A stretch of 5,425 bases of DNA from Chloroflexota bacterium (GTDB lineage: Bacteria; Chloroflexota; Dehalococcoidia; UBA3495), in NCBI GenBank assembly GCA_002707185.1, contig PAMF01000068.1, positions 4,720 through 10,144 of the forward strand, in the 5' to 3' direction. The stretch's first letter is position 1. Each line of letters opens with the position of its first letter. This document shows positions 1 to 5,425 of this stretch, piece by piece. Under the pieces are notes generated by a model. The model saw only the letters and a list, made by a program, of their open reading frames with translations. It did no database searches and was not told where the DNA came from. A program made the position numbers and the translations under genes.

Positions 1-1804
1 ATTCTTCTACGTCTTGCTTCCCTGTGGGATCGCTCCATAGACGACCACCGGGCAATCGCGTTGGCGTACAGCCCACATCCCAAGCTCCTTGTTCATTCAT
101 ACCTGGGCGCAATGGATAAAGGCCTGCCCCAGGCTTGCCGACGTTACCCGTCAACAAAGCCATATCAACCAGACTTTCCACACAATCCCGGTGAATCGCG
201 CCGAGAGTATTATCCAAAGAATAAACTATCGCCGAATTGTCGGATTCACCAAACCAATTAGCCGTCTGGTTAATGTCACTCAAAGATACTTCAGTCACTG
301 TGGATATCTCATCCAAATTCAGAGATTGTAAAGCGTATCGCAACGTATCTGGTTCCTCACAAAACTGCTGCAGCCAATCAGAATTCTCTAACCCTTGATC
401 AACGATGGATTTTAAAATCCCTCCCAAAAGCAACAATTCAGTGCCAGGAACTGGTCTGAGCCAAGTACTTGAATATCTACTAAGCTCTACCTCTCTAGAG
501 TCAATCACTATCAGCTTGGTCCCTTCCCTAACCGCCCGTTTGATTGGGATACCTACAACGTTGTGTTGCTCAGTCAAATTAGCATTAAAGACCAAGATAC
601 ACTCTGATTTTTCTAAGTCCCATACAGGATTGGTAGCAGCAGCATATCCGAGCGCTCTTTCCAATCCTATAGTTAATTCCGGCATAACATTGGTGGACTG
701 ATCAATATTGTTGGTTTCCATGGCTAGTCGCGCAAATTTTTGAGCTAGATAGAGTTCTTCGTTTGTACTATCCGGCGCCGCAATCAACGCTGACTTACTA
801 CCCTTATGTTCAATCAACTTGGAAGCGATTAAATCCAGCGCTTCGTCCCAGGTTGATTCCTGTAATATATTATCTCGGCGAATCAGGGGAGTGGTCACAC
901 GAGCGTTGCTATTCACAAACCCTAGACCGAATTTACCTTTGAAACAGGCTTGTCCGCGATTAACACTGGAATTCAATTCAGGGATAACCCGAATTAGTGA
1001 ACCCTTTTCATTAACTTCCAAATTAAGGCTACAGCCCACAGGGCAATGAGGACAGATAGCGGAAACTACTTTTCTTGCTTTCTCCCACTTGTTCTCTTTT
1101 TCAACAAGGGCCCCTACAGGGCATACGTCTAAACAAGCTCCGCAAAATTCGCACCCTGACTCGAGCAAAGAATCTCCAAACGAAGTACCTACCAGTGCCC
1201 TTCCAGAGCGTTGTGTAAACCCTATTGCATCATCCCCTCGGACTTCTTCACATACTCTGACACAACGCCCGCAAGTAATACATAGGTTATAATCCCGATC
1301 GTAGAAAGGATCACCGATCTCCAATGGGATTTGCTTGTATTCATAAGCCAAAGGAGATTCCAACTCCATACCTAAGTAACGGACAGTATCTTTAAATTCG
1401 CATCTTTCATTCTTAGGGCAAGTGACACAGCGATCGTTTACTGAAACATGCCGTAGACAAATATCTGAAGGACCGCAAATATCTACCCTATGACAGGTTA
1501 AGCACCCATTTGGATGCTCTGCGATTAACATTTCCATTACCGATCGTCTGAGTTCTTGGACTTCTGCAGATTCGGTTCTAACTATCATCCCATCTTGAAC
1601 CGGCAATGTACACGATGCGGGTAATCCCCTACCCCCTTCAACCGCCACAACACACATGCGACAAGCGGCAAAAGGCTTCATCCCAGGGTGATAACATAGA
1701 TAGGGTATATAAATACCGGCATCAATCGCGGCCTCTAACACCATTTTACCCGCTTGGGTTTTTATATCATGACCATCAATCGAGATTGTAACCTCATCAG
1801 GCAT
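1..1804 (-). CDS. NuoG/FdhA-like molybdopterin-oxidoreductase large subunit, C-terminus cut by window edge
   Basis: The first 601 codons are present and the gene runs off the left edge. In order: a plant-type [2Fe-2S] domain (C37, C48, C51, C65); an NuoG-type His/Cys motif (H97, C101, C104, C110); four further cysteines (C116, C126, C129, C135); two ferredoxin [4Fe-4S] motifs (C175/178/181/185 and C218/221/224/228); the Molybdop_Fe4S4 motif (C251, C254, C258, C287, then K289); and a molybdopterin-oxidoreductase domain from about residue 300. This is the architecture of FdhA/FdsA and NuoG-like subunits that exchange electrons with NuoE/NuoF partners in the cytoplasm. The family's catalytic Cys/Sec-His pair (in NNxDxxxRxCH) aligns with M374-P375, and no in-frame TGA is present, so formate oxidation is doubtful. 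The start is ATG 1804-1802, with AGGAG 11 bases upstream and no other in-frame ATG before a stop. The gene follows nuoF by 57 bases, presumably as the last seen gene of the operon. The family is sure; the substrate is unknown. Confidence 0.9.
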   Translation of the reverse strand, partial: MPDEVTISIDGHDIKTQAGKMVLEAAIDAGIYIPYLCYHPGMKPFAACRMCVVAVEGGRGLPASCTLPVQDGMIVRTESAEVQELRRSVMEMLIAEHPNGCLTCHRVDICGPSDICLRHVSVNDRCVTCPKNERCEFKDTVRYLGMELESPLAYEYKQIPLEIGDPFYDRDYNLCITCGRCVRVCEEVRGDDAIGFTQRSGRALVGTSFGDSLLESGCEFCGACLDVCPVGALVEKENKWEKARKVVSAICPHCPVGCSLNLEVNEKGSLIRVIPELNSSVNRGQACFKGKFGLGFVNSNARVTTPLIRRDNILQESTWDEALDLIASKLIEHKGSKSALIAAPDSTNEELYLAQKFARLAMETNNIDQSTNVMPELTIGLERALGYAAATNPVWDLEKSECILVFNANLTEQHNVVGIPIKRAVREGTKLIVIDSREVELSRYSSTWLRPVPGTELLLLGGILKSIVDQGLENSDWLQQFCEEPDTLRYALQSLNLDEISTVTEVSLSDINQTANWFGESDNSAIVYSLDNTLGAIHRDCVESLVDMALLTGNVGKPGAGLYPLRPGMNEQGAWDVGCTPTRLPGGRLWSDPTGKQDVEE

Positions 1805-1815
1805 GAACGCTATAG

Positions 1816-1820
1816 CTCCT
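1816..1820 (-). promoter_or_regulatory. Ribosome binding site of the large-subunit gene
   Basis: AGGAG (within AAAGGAG) lies 11 bases before the ATG at 1804. It supports that start, since the frame upstream has no other ATG before the stop at 1864-1862. The spacing is slightly long but usable. Confidence 0.6.
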
Positions 1821-1861
1821 TTATTTCGATCTAATAAGAGAAGAACATATACCCACCCAAA

Positions 1862-3574
1862 TTAGGAGGCTGGGCGTCGGCTTAGCTTAGGGGAAAATCT
1901 AATCGCATTACAGCTACCGGTAGCACAGTTGTGGTTAGATATATGATCTTCAAATTCGGCGCCGAAATACTTCAAAGCGGATGACACCGGGTTAAATCCT
2001 AATTGTCCGTGTCCGCAAAGCGATCCAGCTTGCATGTTCTCCCCTATCTTACGCATCAGCTCAAGATCATCATCTGTTCCTTGTAGATTAGAAATCCGTT
2101 CCAATACCTCTAATAAATGGCTCATTCCCATCCTACAAGGAAAGCACTTACCACAAGATTCATATTGGCAAAAAGCTATCAATAATCGAGTTAAATCTAC
2201 AATACACGTATCTTCATCAGCAGCTATTATCCCGCCCGAACCAAGTATCGCACCTGCATTTCTAAAAGTTTCAAAGTCCAGAACCATATCTACGCTGTCG
2301 GCGGCTAAAACCCCGCCTAAAGGGCCACCGGTTTGAACTAGTTTAAGAGATTTGCCGTCTGGAACTCCGCCTGCTGTTTCGTAAAGCACATCTCTTAGAG
2401 TAACTCCCATTGGGACTTCTACCATTCCTGTGTACTTAAGAGTTCCTGACAGACATAAAATGGCCGTCCCTGTACTTTGTTCATACCCAATGTTAGCGAA
2501 CCACTCCCCGCCTTTCGCAACAATTTCTGGGACATAGGCCAACGTTTTCACGTTATTGATGTTGGTCGGTTTACCAAAAACACCGACTTGAGCAGGAAAT
2601 GGGGGGCGAAACCTAGGCATTGCCCGTGATCCCTCTATAGACTCCATCAATGCCGTTTCCTCGCCAGCAACATATGAATCGCCAGTCAAAGAAACTTCAA
2701 GATCAAAACTAAATTCAGTCCCAAGAATGTTATTACCCAAAAGTCCAAGCTGATAAGCTTGTTTGACAGCGGTCTGAGCCTGTCTTATGGGTCCGTCGTG
2801 ACCGTGACGTATAAAGATATAACCGTATCGCGCCCCAGTTGCGTATCCGGCCAAGATAATTCCTTCAATTACAGTATGAGGGTCGCTCTCTAAGATACCT
2901 TTGTCGTTGAATGCCCCAGGATCTCCTTCTTCACAATTACACAAAACGTATTTAACAGGAGCGTTTGACCCTGCTAAAAATCTCCATTTAGTGGCTGTAG
3001 CAAACGCAGCTCCTCCACGTCCTCTCAATCCCGATAGATTCACTTGTTCCAAAGTATCTTCGGGAGACCCTTCAGACAGAGCTTTATTCAGAGCTGAGTA
3101 TCCCTCATTATTAATGTATTGGTATATATCGCTAGGATCAATGTGACCTGCATTTCGGAGAGCTACACGATTTTCCTTAGCCTTCATTGGATGATCATTC
3201 AGATAATCAATACGTTCTACGCTAGATTCACCCAACCATCCTAACGCTAAATCCGATAACGGTGTTTCCTCCATCAAGTGCGATTCGATGATTTGATCCA
3301 CTGATTCCGAGGTTACATTTCCATAAAACACGCGAGATTGTCCGGGCAGCTGGATATCGAGAATTGGCTCAGCGAAACAAAGACCTATACAGCCCACCCT
3401 GCTAAGCTGAGCCTTTATACCTCGGTTAGTGAGAGAATTTTCTACAGCAGCGACAACCTCATTAGCCCCTGCTGCTTCTCCGCACAAAGCAGATCCAACC
3501 CGTATCCAAGGCAACTCACCACATGTTAACGATTGCCAACGGGCACGGGATTCTTGTAATAAATCCTGAAAAAT
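1862..3574 (-). CDS. nuoF: NuoF-like NADH/FMN-binding subunit with fused N-terminal thioredoxin-like ferredoxin domain
   Basis: This is the flavin subunit that takes hydride from (or gives it to) NAD(P)H through FMN and passes electrons to a [4Fe-4S] cluster. With the preferred start it has 570 residues, against about 430 for a plain NuoF. The extra N-terminus is a thioredoxin-like ferredoxin domain with C31, C62 and C66, as in FdsB/HndC-type fusions. The glycine-rich FMN loop GLRGRGGAAF begins at residue 182, the CNCEEGDPGAF nucleotide/FMN motif at 212, GEETAL is at 304-309, and the cluster ligands are C474, C477, C480 and C520. There is no C-terminal ferredoxin domain. The chosen start is ATT 3574-3572, because GAGGT sits 7 bases before it and residues 1-20 read like the family's usual N-terminus. 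The alternative TTG at 3514-3512 has no well-spaced ribosome site and would give 550 residues. The stop is TAA at 1864-1862. The gene follows nuoE by about 150 bases and precedes the large subunit by 57. The function is sure; the start is less so. Confidence 0.93.
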   Translation of the reverse strand: MFQDLLQESRARWQSLTCGELPWIRVGSALCGEAAGANEVVAAVENSLTNRGIKAQLSRVGCIGLCFAEPILDIQLPGQSRVFYGNVTSESVDQIIESHLMEETPLSDLALGWLGESSVERIDYLNDHPMKAKENRVALRNAGHIDPSDIYQYINNEGYSALNKALSEGSPEDTLEQVNLSGLRGRGGAAFATATKWRFLAGSNAPVKYVLCNCEEGDPGAFNDKGILESDPHTVIEGIILAGYATGARYGYIFIRHGHDGPIRQAQTAVKQAYQLGLLGNNILGTEFSFDLEVSLTGDSYVAGEETALMESIEGSRAMPRFRPPFPAQVGVFGKPTNINNVKTLAYVPEIVAKGGEWFANIGYEQSTGTAILCLSGTLKYTGMVEVPMGVTLRDVLYETAGGVPDGKSLKLVQTGGPLGGVLAADSVDMVLDFETFRNAGAILGSGGIIAADEDTCIVDLTRLLIAFCQYESCGKCFPCRMGMSHLLEVLERISNLQGTDDDLELMRKIGENMQAGSLCGHGQLGFNPVSSALKYFGAEFEDHISNHNCATGSCNAIRFSPKLSRRPAS

Positions 3575-3581
3575 TGTATTT

Positions 3582-3586
3582 ACCTC
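3582..3586 (-). promoter_or_regulatory. Ribosome binding site pointing to an ATT start for nuoF
   Basis: GAGGT is followed by a 7-base spacer (AAATACA) and then ATT at 3574, in frame with nuoF. The next conventional candidate, TTG at 3514, has only GGTGAG directly abutting it. The only nearby ATG, at 3524-3522, is in another frame and meets a TGA after two codons. This site therefore decides the start. ATT is a rare but documented bacterial start codon (infC). Confidence 0.5.
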
Positions 3587-3588
3587 AC

Positions 3589-3654
3589 TTATCCTGTTGA
3601 ACCGCTATCCAGAACTTTGTTTAAAACTCTTGGTGCATCAGGGGAACCTATCAT
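3589..3654 (-). CDS. Possible 21-codon small ORF between nuoE and nuoF
   Basis: An ATG at 3654 is preceded by GGGG with an 8-base spacer. It opens 21 codons reading MIGSPDAPRVLNKVLDSGST plus G, ending in TAA at 3591-3589, just 3 bases before the GAGGT of nuoF. The frame stays open for 10 more codons upstream (KDIIVIGDFY) back to a TAA at 3687-3685, but no usual start codon lies there. I do not recognise the peptide. It could be a leader peptide coupled to nuoF translation, the remnant of a longer gene, or a chance open frame, which is quite possible at this length. It has no predicted signal or membrane segment. Confidence 0.2.
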   Translation of the reverse strand: MIGSPDAPRVLNKVLDSGSTG

Positions 3655-3724
3655 ATAGAAATCCCCAATAACGATAATATCTTTTTACCTTCCCACACAG
3701 GTCACGAATTAGGGATCAATTTAT

Positions 3725-4192
3725 CTAGTTGGATTCTGGTTTACCAGGCAGCCTTTTCAAAGCAGATTCTGAAGAAACTCTCCCAATCAAATGATGATCA
3801 ACAGACATCACCGGCGCCTGAGCACAGGCACCTAGACATGTATTGTATCTCAGAGACACATTTCCGTCGGAGGTGTCTCCTTCCGATTCTAATCCCAGTT
3901 GCCGTTGTACCGCATCAATAACTGGCATGGCACCCAACAAATGACATGTTGGACCCCAACATATTTCCACGCTATGAGCGCATGGAGGAGTAAATCTAAA
4001 ATTGGGGTAAAATGAGGCAACGGCCCAAACATCGTTAATGCTCGAGCTAGTGTGCCGAGCCACCTCTTCTACTGCTTCCTTAGGGATGTAGCCTAACTCG
4101 TCTTCAACAGCTAATAACGAAGACAATTTGGTTACAGTAGGTTGTGTCTGACTTTGGATGGCTCTAGTTATTCTCTCTCTTAACCCATCCAT
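3725..4192 (-). CDS. nuoE: NuoE-like [2Fe-2S] thioredoxin-fold subunit
   Basis: This 155-residue protein is the small electron-transfer partner of NuoF in NADH dehydrogenases, NAD-dependent formate dehydrogenases and bifurcating hydrogenases. Residues 1-65 form the helical N-terminal bundle, with the family sequence ELGYIPKEAVEEVA and VASFYPNF. Residues 70-150 form the thioredoxin-like domain whose [2Fe-2S] ligands are C78, C83, C119 and C123 (CxxxxC ... CLGAC), all present. The length is normal for the family. The start is ATG 4192-4190. The nearest purine-rich stretch (AGGA at 4211-4208) is 15 bases away, so the ribosome site is weak, but the frame has no other start before the upstream stop at 4222-4220. 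It is the first gene of the three-gene NuoE-NuoF-large-subunit operon and has a candidate promoter upstream. Confidence 0.95.
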   Translation of the reverse strand: MDGLRERITRAIQSQTQPTVTKLSSLLAVEDELGYIPKEAVEEVARHTSSSINDVWAVASFYPNFRFTPPCAHSVEICWGPTCHLLGAMPVIDAVQRQLGLESEGDTSDGNVSLRYNTCLGACAQAPVMSVDHHLIGRVSSESALKRLPGKPESN

Positions 4193-4258
4193 ATATCGAT
4201 ATACCGTTCCTAAATCACCTTAGGGTAATTATCACGCAATCTTGATAGCCTTGTTACC

Positions 4259-4287
4259 ATACTAACATACCCAAATATGGCCTTCAA
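4259..4287 (-). promoter_or_regulatory. Candidate sigma70-type promoter for the nuoE operon
   Basis: TTGAAG (4287-4282) and TAGTAT (4264-4259) are 17 bases apart. Each matches 4 of 6 consensus bases. They would give a 5' leader of about 60 bases before the nuoE ATG. This is the only well-spaced pair I noticed in the 173-base gap after the DsbA-like gene. The call rests on pattern alone. Confidence 0.3.
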
Positions 4288-4313
4288 TAATCGAGCACGA
4301 TAAGCTCAGATTA
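4288..4313 (-). repeat. Imperfect inverted repeat next to the candidate nuoE promoter
   Basis: Read on the minus strand, TAATC-t-GAGC pairs with GCTC-GATTA across a 7-base loop, giving 9 base pairs with one bulged T. The right arm ends exactly where the candidate -35 box begins. No T-run follows, so a classical intrinsic terminator for the DsbA-like gene (stop at 4366) is unlikely. An operator is possible, or a weak hairpin that protects or ends the upstream transcript. Confidence 0.4.
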
Positions 4314-4365
4314 GTAATTCGACACTATCTGGCATTAAAGAAGAAGTCATTCTGGCAGGTGAATA

Positions 4366-5019
4366 CTAGGCGATGGCCGTGTCGTCTGGATCTGCAAGAA
4401 ATTTGTTCAACGCAGATTGAAATATTTCATATGGGTGAGCCCCAGTAAACATCAAATTACCCACCAAGAAAGTAGGTATCCCTTTAATTCCATACTCTAA
4501 GGCCTGTTGATATTGGCCCATAACAGTTTGTGAATAGGAGTGATTTTCCAATGAATATAGTAATGCATCGGTATCCAATGAAACTCGATCTGCTATAGTT
4601 TTAATTACTCCCAAATCTCCGAGATCTTCACCGTACTCCCAATACGCTTTGTAGGCAGCATGGTGGAATTCTAAAAACTTGCCATGCTGTTGAGCGTACT
4701 CAGTCGCCTCTAAAATGTAGTTGGTATTGGGCGTAACCTTTGGTGGTCGCATTATCAAGTTAGATTCCCTTGCGTTACTACGCAAGGGTTCACTCAGTTC
4801 CCCGCTAGTTTCACCAGACCTGGGTTCCCTGAGTAATCCTTCTTTCGGGGTGTCAGGCCTTAAAAGATACGCCCTACCTTCCACCCATATGTTATGCTCT
4901 AGCGCCAATCTATCGACTCGTTCCAGGCCGACGTAGCACCAGGGTCAAATATAATCGTACCAAACAACTATTTTTACTGGATCTGCGTTGGCCGTAACTT
5001 TATCCATATCATTATCCAT
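4366..5019 (-). CDS. Selenocysteine-containing DsbA/FrnE-family thiol-disulfide oxidoreductase (UPWC)
   Basis: The protein has 217 residues when the in-frame TGA at 4947-4945 is read as selenocysteine, residue 25. The redox motif is then U25-P-W-C28, after WYDYI, where FrnE-like DsbA proteins carry CPWC. The rest fits the family: YVGLERVDRLA follows the motif, LLRPDTP is at 52-58, a helical insert follows (about 75-170), and the cis-proline loop GIPTF has P182. The length matches the family's usual 210-240. The start is ATG 5019-5017, with GGGGGA and a 7-base spacer upstream. The protein lacks a signal peptide, so it probably acts in the cytoplasm on disulfides or peroxides; its substrate is unknown. 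A gene caller that reads TGA as stop would start at the TTG at 4908 and lose the active site. An alternative is a sequencing error turning Cys (TGT/TGC) into TGA, or a recent pseudogene, but the downstream hairpin and otherwise intact frame favour selenocysteine. Confidence 0.85.
4910..4936 (-). promoter_or_regulatory. Candidate bacterial SECIS hairpin for the UGA in the DsbA-like gene
   Basis: Starting 9 bases after the UGA, CUACGUCG pairs with CGA-CG-UAG of the 3' side (8 Watson-Crick pairs, with GU and A bulged on the 3' arm). This closes an 8-base loop GCCUGGAA. The loop begins 17 bases after the UGA with a G, as expected for bacterial SECIS elements that bind SelB. I folded it by hand; the bulges differ from the E. 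coli fdhF element. Confidence 0.5.
4945..4947 (-). other. In-frame UGA read as selenocysteine
   Basis: TGA is codon 25 of the DsbA-like gene and replaces the N-terminal cysteine of CxxC, the nucleophile of the family. The partner C28 (TGC) is kept. It is the only in-frame stop between the ATG at 5019 and the TAG at 4368-4366. Confidence 0.8.
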
Positions 5020-5026
5020 TATATCT

Positions 5027-5032
5027 TCCCCC
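5027..5032 (-). promoter_or_regulatory. Ribosome binding site of the selenoprotein gene
   Basis: GGGGGA sits 7 bases before ATG 5019. This strong site shows that translation begins upstream of the TGA, not at the internal TTG at 4908. The 91-base gap to the upstream HAD gene holds no other feature I could support. Confidence 0.7.
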
Positions 5033-5110
5033 TTCTGAATGTAGAGAGGTTCTAGTCAGAGAGATAACACTAATCCGTGTATCTTTGTAACCACTTTACT
5101 CGTACCGGTA

Positions 5111-5425
5111 TCATCCAGTCGAAGTACCATTAGTAATTAGAGAATTCGGAGCTCCCATCAACAATGGCTGAAGTTCATTAAGGTTATTTATCCGCACACA
5201 CTCCGTCATGTCCGTATGCCATCCACCTCTATCCAACAAAATCGGGTGTATCCCAACTCTCTGGGCTCCTACCACATCCGAACGTCTCTGGTCGCCTACG
5301 TGCACAGCTTCCGAAGCCTCAACATTTGCTTTCTCTAAAGCAGCAATGAAAACCGCAGGGTCTGGCTTTTCGGCTCCGACATCAACGGAGCTTACATAAA
5401 AATCCAGAAATTGAGATAACCCTAG
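5111..5425 (-). CDS. HAD-superfamily hydrolase, C-terminal part (5' end beyond window)
   Basis: The last 104 residues are present, ending in TGA at 5113-5111; the N-terminus with the nucleophile Asp lies outside. The fragment shows HAD motif III as the Lys of VGAEKPDPAVF (fragment residue 20) and motif IV as VGDQRRSDVVGA, with the GDxxxxD acids that bind Mg2+. After that come GAQRVGIHPILLDRGG and a short tail. This is typical of the phosphoglycolate phosphatase/haloacid dehalogenase-like subfamily, so a cytosolic phosphatase on a small metabolite is likely, but the substrate cannot be told. An apparent start at 5305 (GTG) is internal, because homology continues upstream to the window edge. 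It lies 91 bases upstream of the selenoprotein gene on the same strand and may be co-transcribed with it. Confidence 0.88.
   Translation of the reverse strand, partial: LGLSQFLDFYVSSVDVGAEKPDPAVFIAALEKANVEASEAVHVGDQRRSDVVGAQRVGIHPILLDRGGWHTDMTECVRINNLNELQPLLMGAPNSLITNGTSTG

Noticed and set aside
405..701. 98-codon open frame on the plus strand
   Set aside because: It is antisense to the well-supported large-subunit gene, has no recognisable domain, and has no ribosome site.
1..1804. A selenocysteine TGA in the large subunit, as in many formate dehydrogenases
   Set aside because: I read all 601 codons; no in-frame TGA occurs, and the site expected for Sec/Cys reads ATG (Met).
2034..2336. 100-codon open frame on the plus strand
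   Set aside because: It is a shadow of the NuoF coding sequence, antisense to its [4Fe-4S] region, and shows no protein-like motif.
4193..4365. Rho-independent terminator after the DsbA-like gene
   Set aside because: The only hairpin (4288-4313) is followed by TTGAAGG rather than a T-run.
4366..4908. A 180-residue DsbA-like protein starting at TTG 4908
   Set aside because: It lacks the redox motif and has no ribosome site; the same frame continues upstream through a TGA to a strong ribosome site and ATG with the family N-terminus.
4945..4947. TGA as a sense codon through an alternative genetic code
   Set aside because: No other real gene here has an in-frame TGA, Trp is encoded by TGG throughout, and the HAD gene ends with TGA, so only this one TGA is recoded.
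5020..5110. A promoter in the gap before the selenoprotein gene
   Set aside because: TTACAA and TTATCT at 17-base spacing are too poor a match; the gene may be read from the HAD gene's promoter.

Overview
All recognisable genes in this window lie on the minus strand, so transcription runs from the right end to the left. In that order they are: the 3' end of a HAD-family hydrolase (5425-5111), a DsbA/FrnE-type thiol-disulfide oxidoreductase (5019-4366), and an NADH-linked iron-sulfur operon with a NuoE-like subunit (4192-3725), a NuoF-like subunit (3574-1862) and a molybdopterin-oxidoreductase/NuoG-like large subunit (1804 to beyond the left edge). No RNA gene, mobile element or CRISPR array was found. 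No stretch over 300 bases lacks a gene. The intergenic gaps are about 57, 150, 173 and 91 bases.

The most striking point is the DsbA-like gene. Its reading frame has one in-frame TGA (4947-4945), exactly where the first cysteine of the CPWC redox motif should be, so the protein reads YDYI-U-PWC. A good Shine-Dalgarno and ATG lie upstream, and the family fold continues downstream. A hairpin right after the TGA has the placement and the G-starting apical loop expected of a bacterial SECIS element. It is best read as a selenoprotein (UxxC) that a stop-to-stop gene caller would cut short.

The three-gene operon encodes a soluble-type NAD(P)H-handling module: a NuoE [2Fe-2S] thioredoxin-like subunit, a NuoF FMN/NADH/[4Fe-4S] subunit with a fused N-terminal thioredoxin-like ferredoxin domain, and a large subunit carrying [2Fe-2S], His/Cys and ferredoxin-type clusters ahead of a molybdopterin-oxidoreductase domain. 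This looks like an NAD-dependent formate dehydrogenase, but the catalytic Cys/Sec and the following His appear to be Met and Pro here. Classical formate oxidation is therefore doubtful. Electrons could pass between NADH and an unidentified acceptor or substrate. The NuoF gene seems to start at a rare ATT codon behind a good ribosome binding site, and a possible 21-codon ORF sits between nuoE and nuoF.

The organism is a bacterium with a moderately AT-leaning genome that uses selenocysteine. The cysteine pattern of the large subunit and the fused NuoF resemble, from memory, proteins of Chloroflexota (Dehalococcoidia/SAR202-like) and some anaerobes, but the taxonomic assignment is a weak inference.
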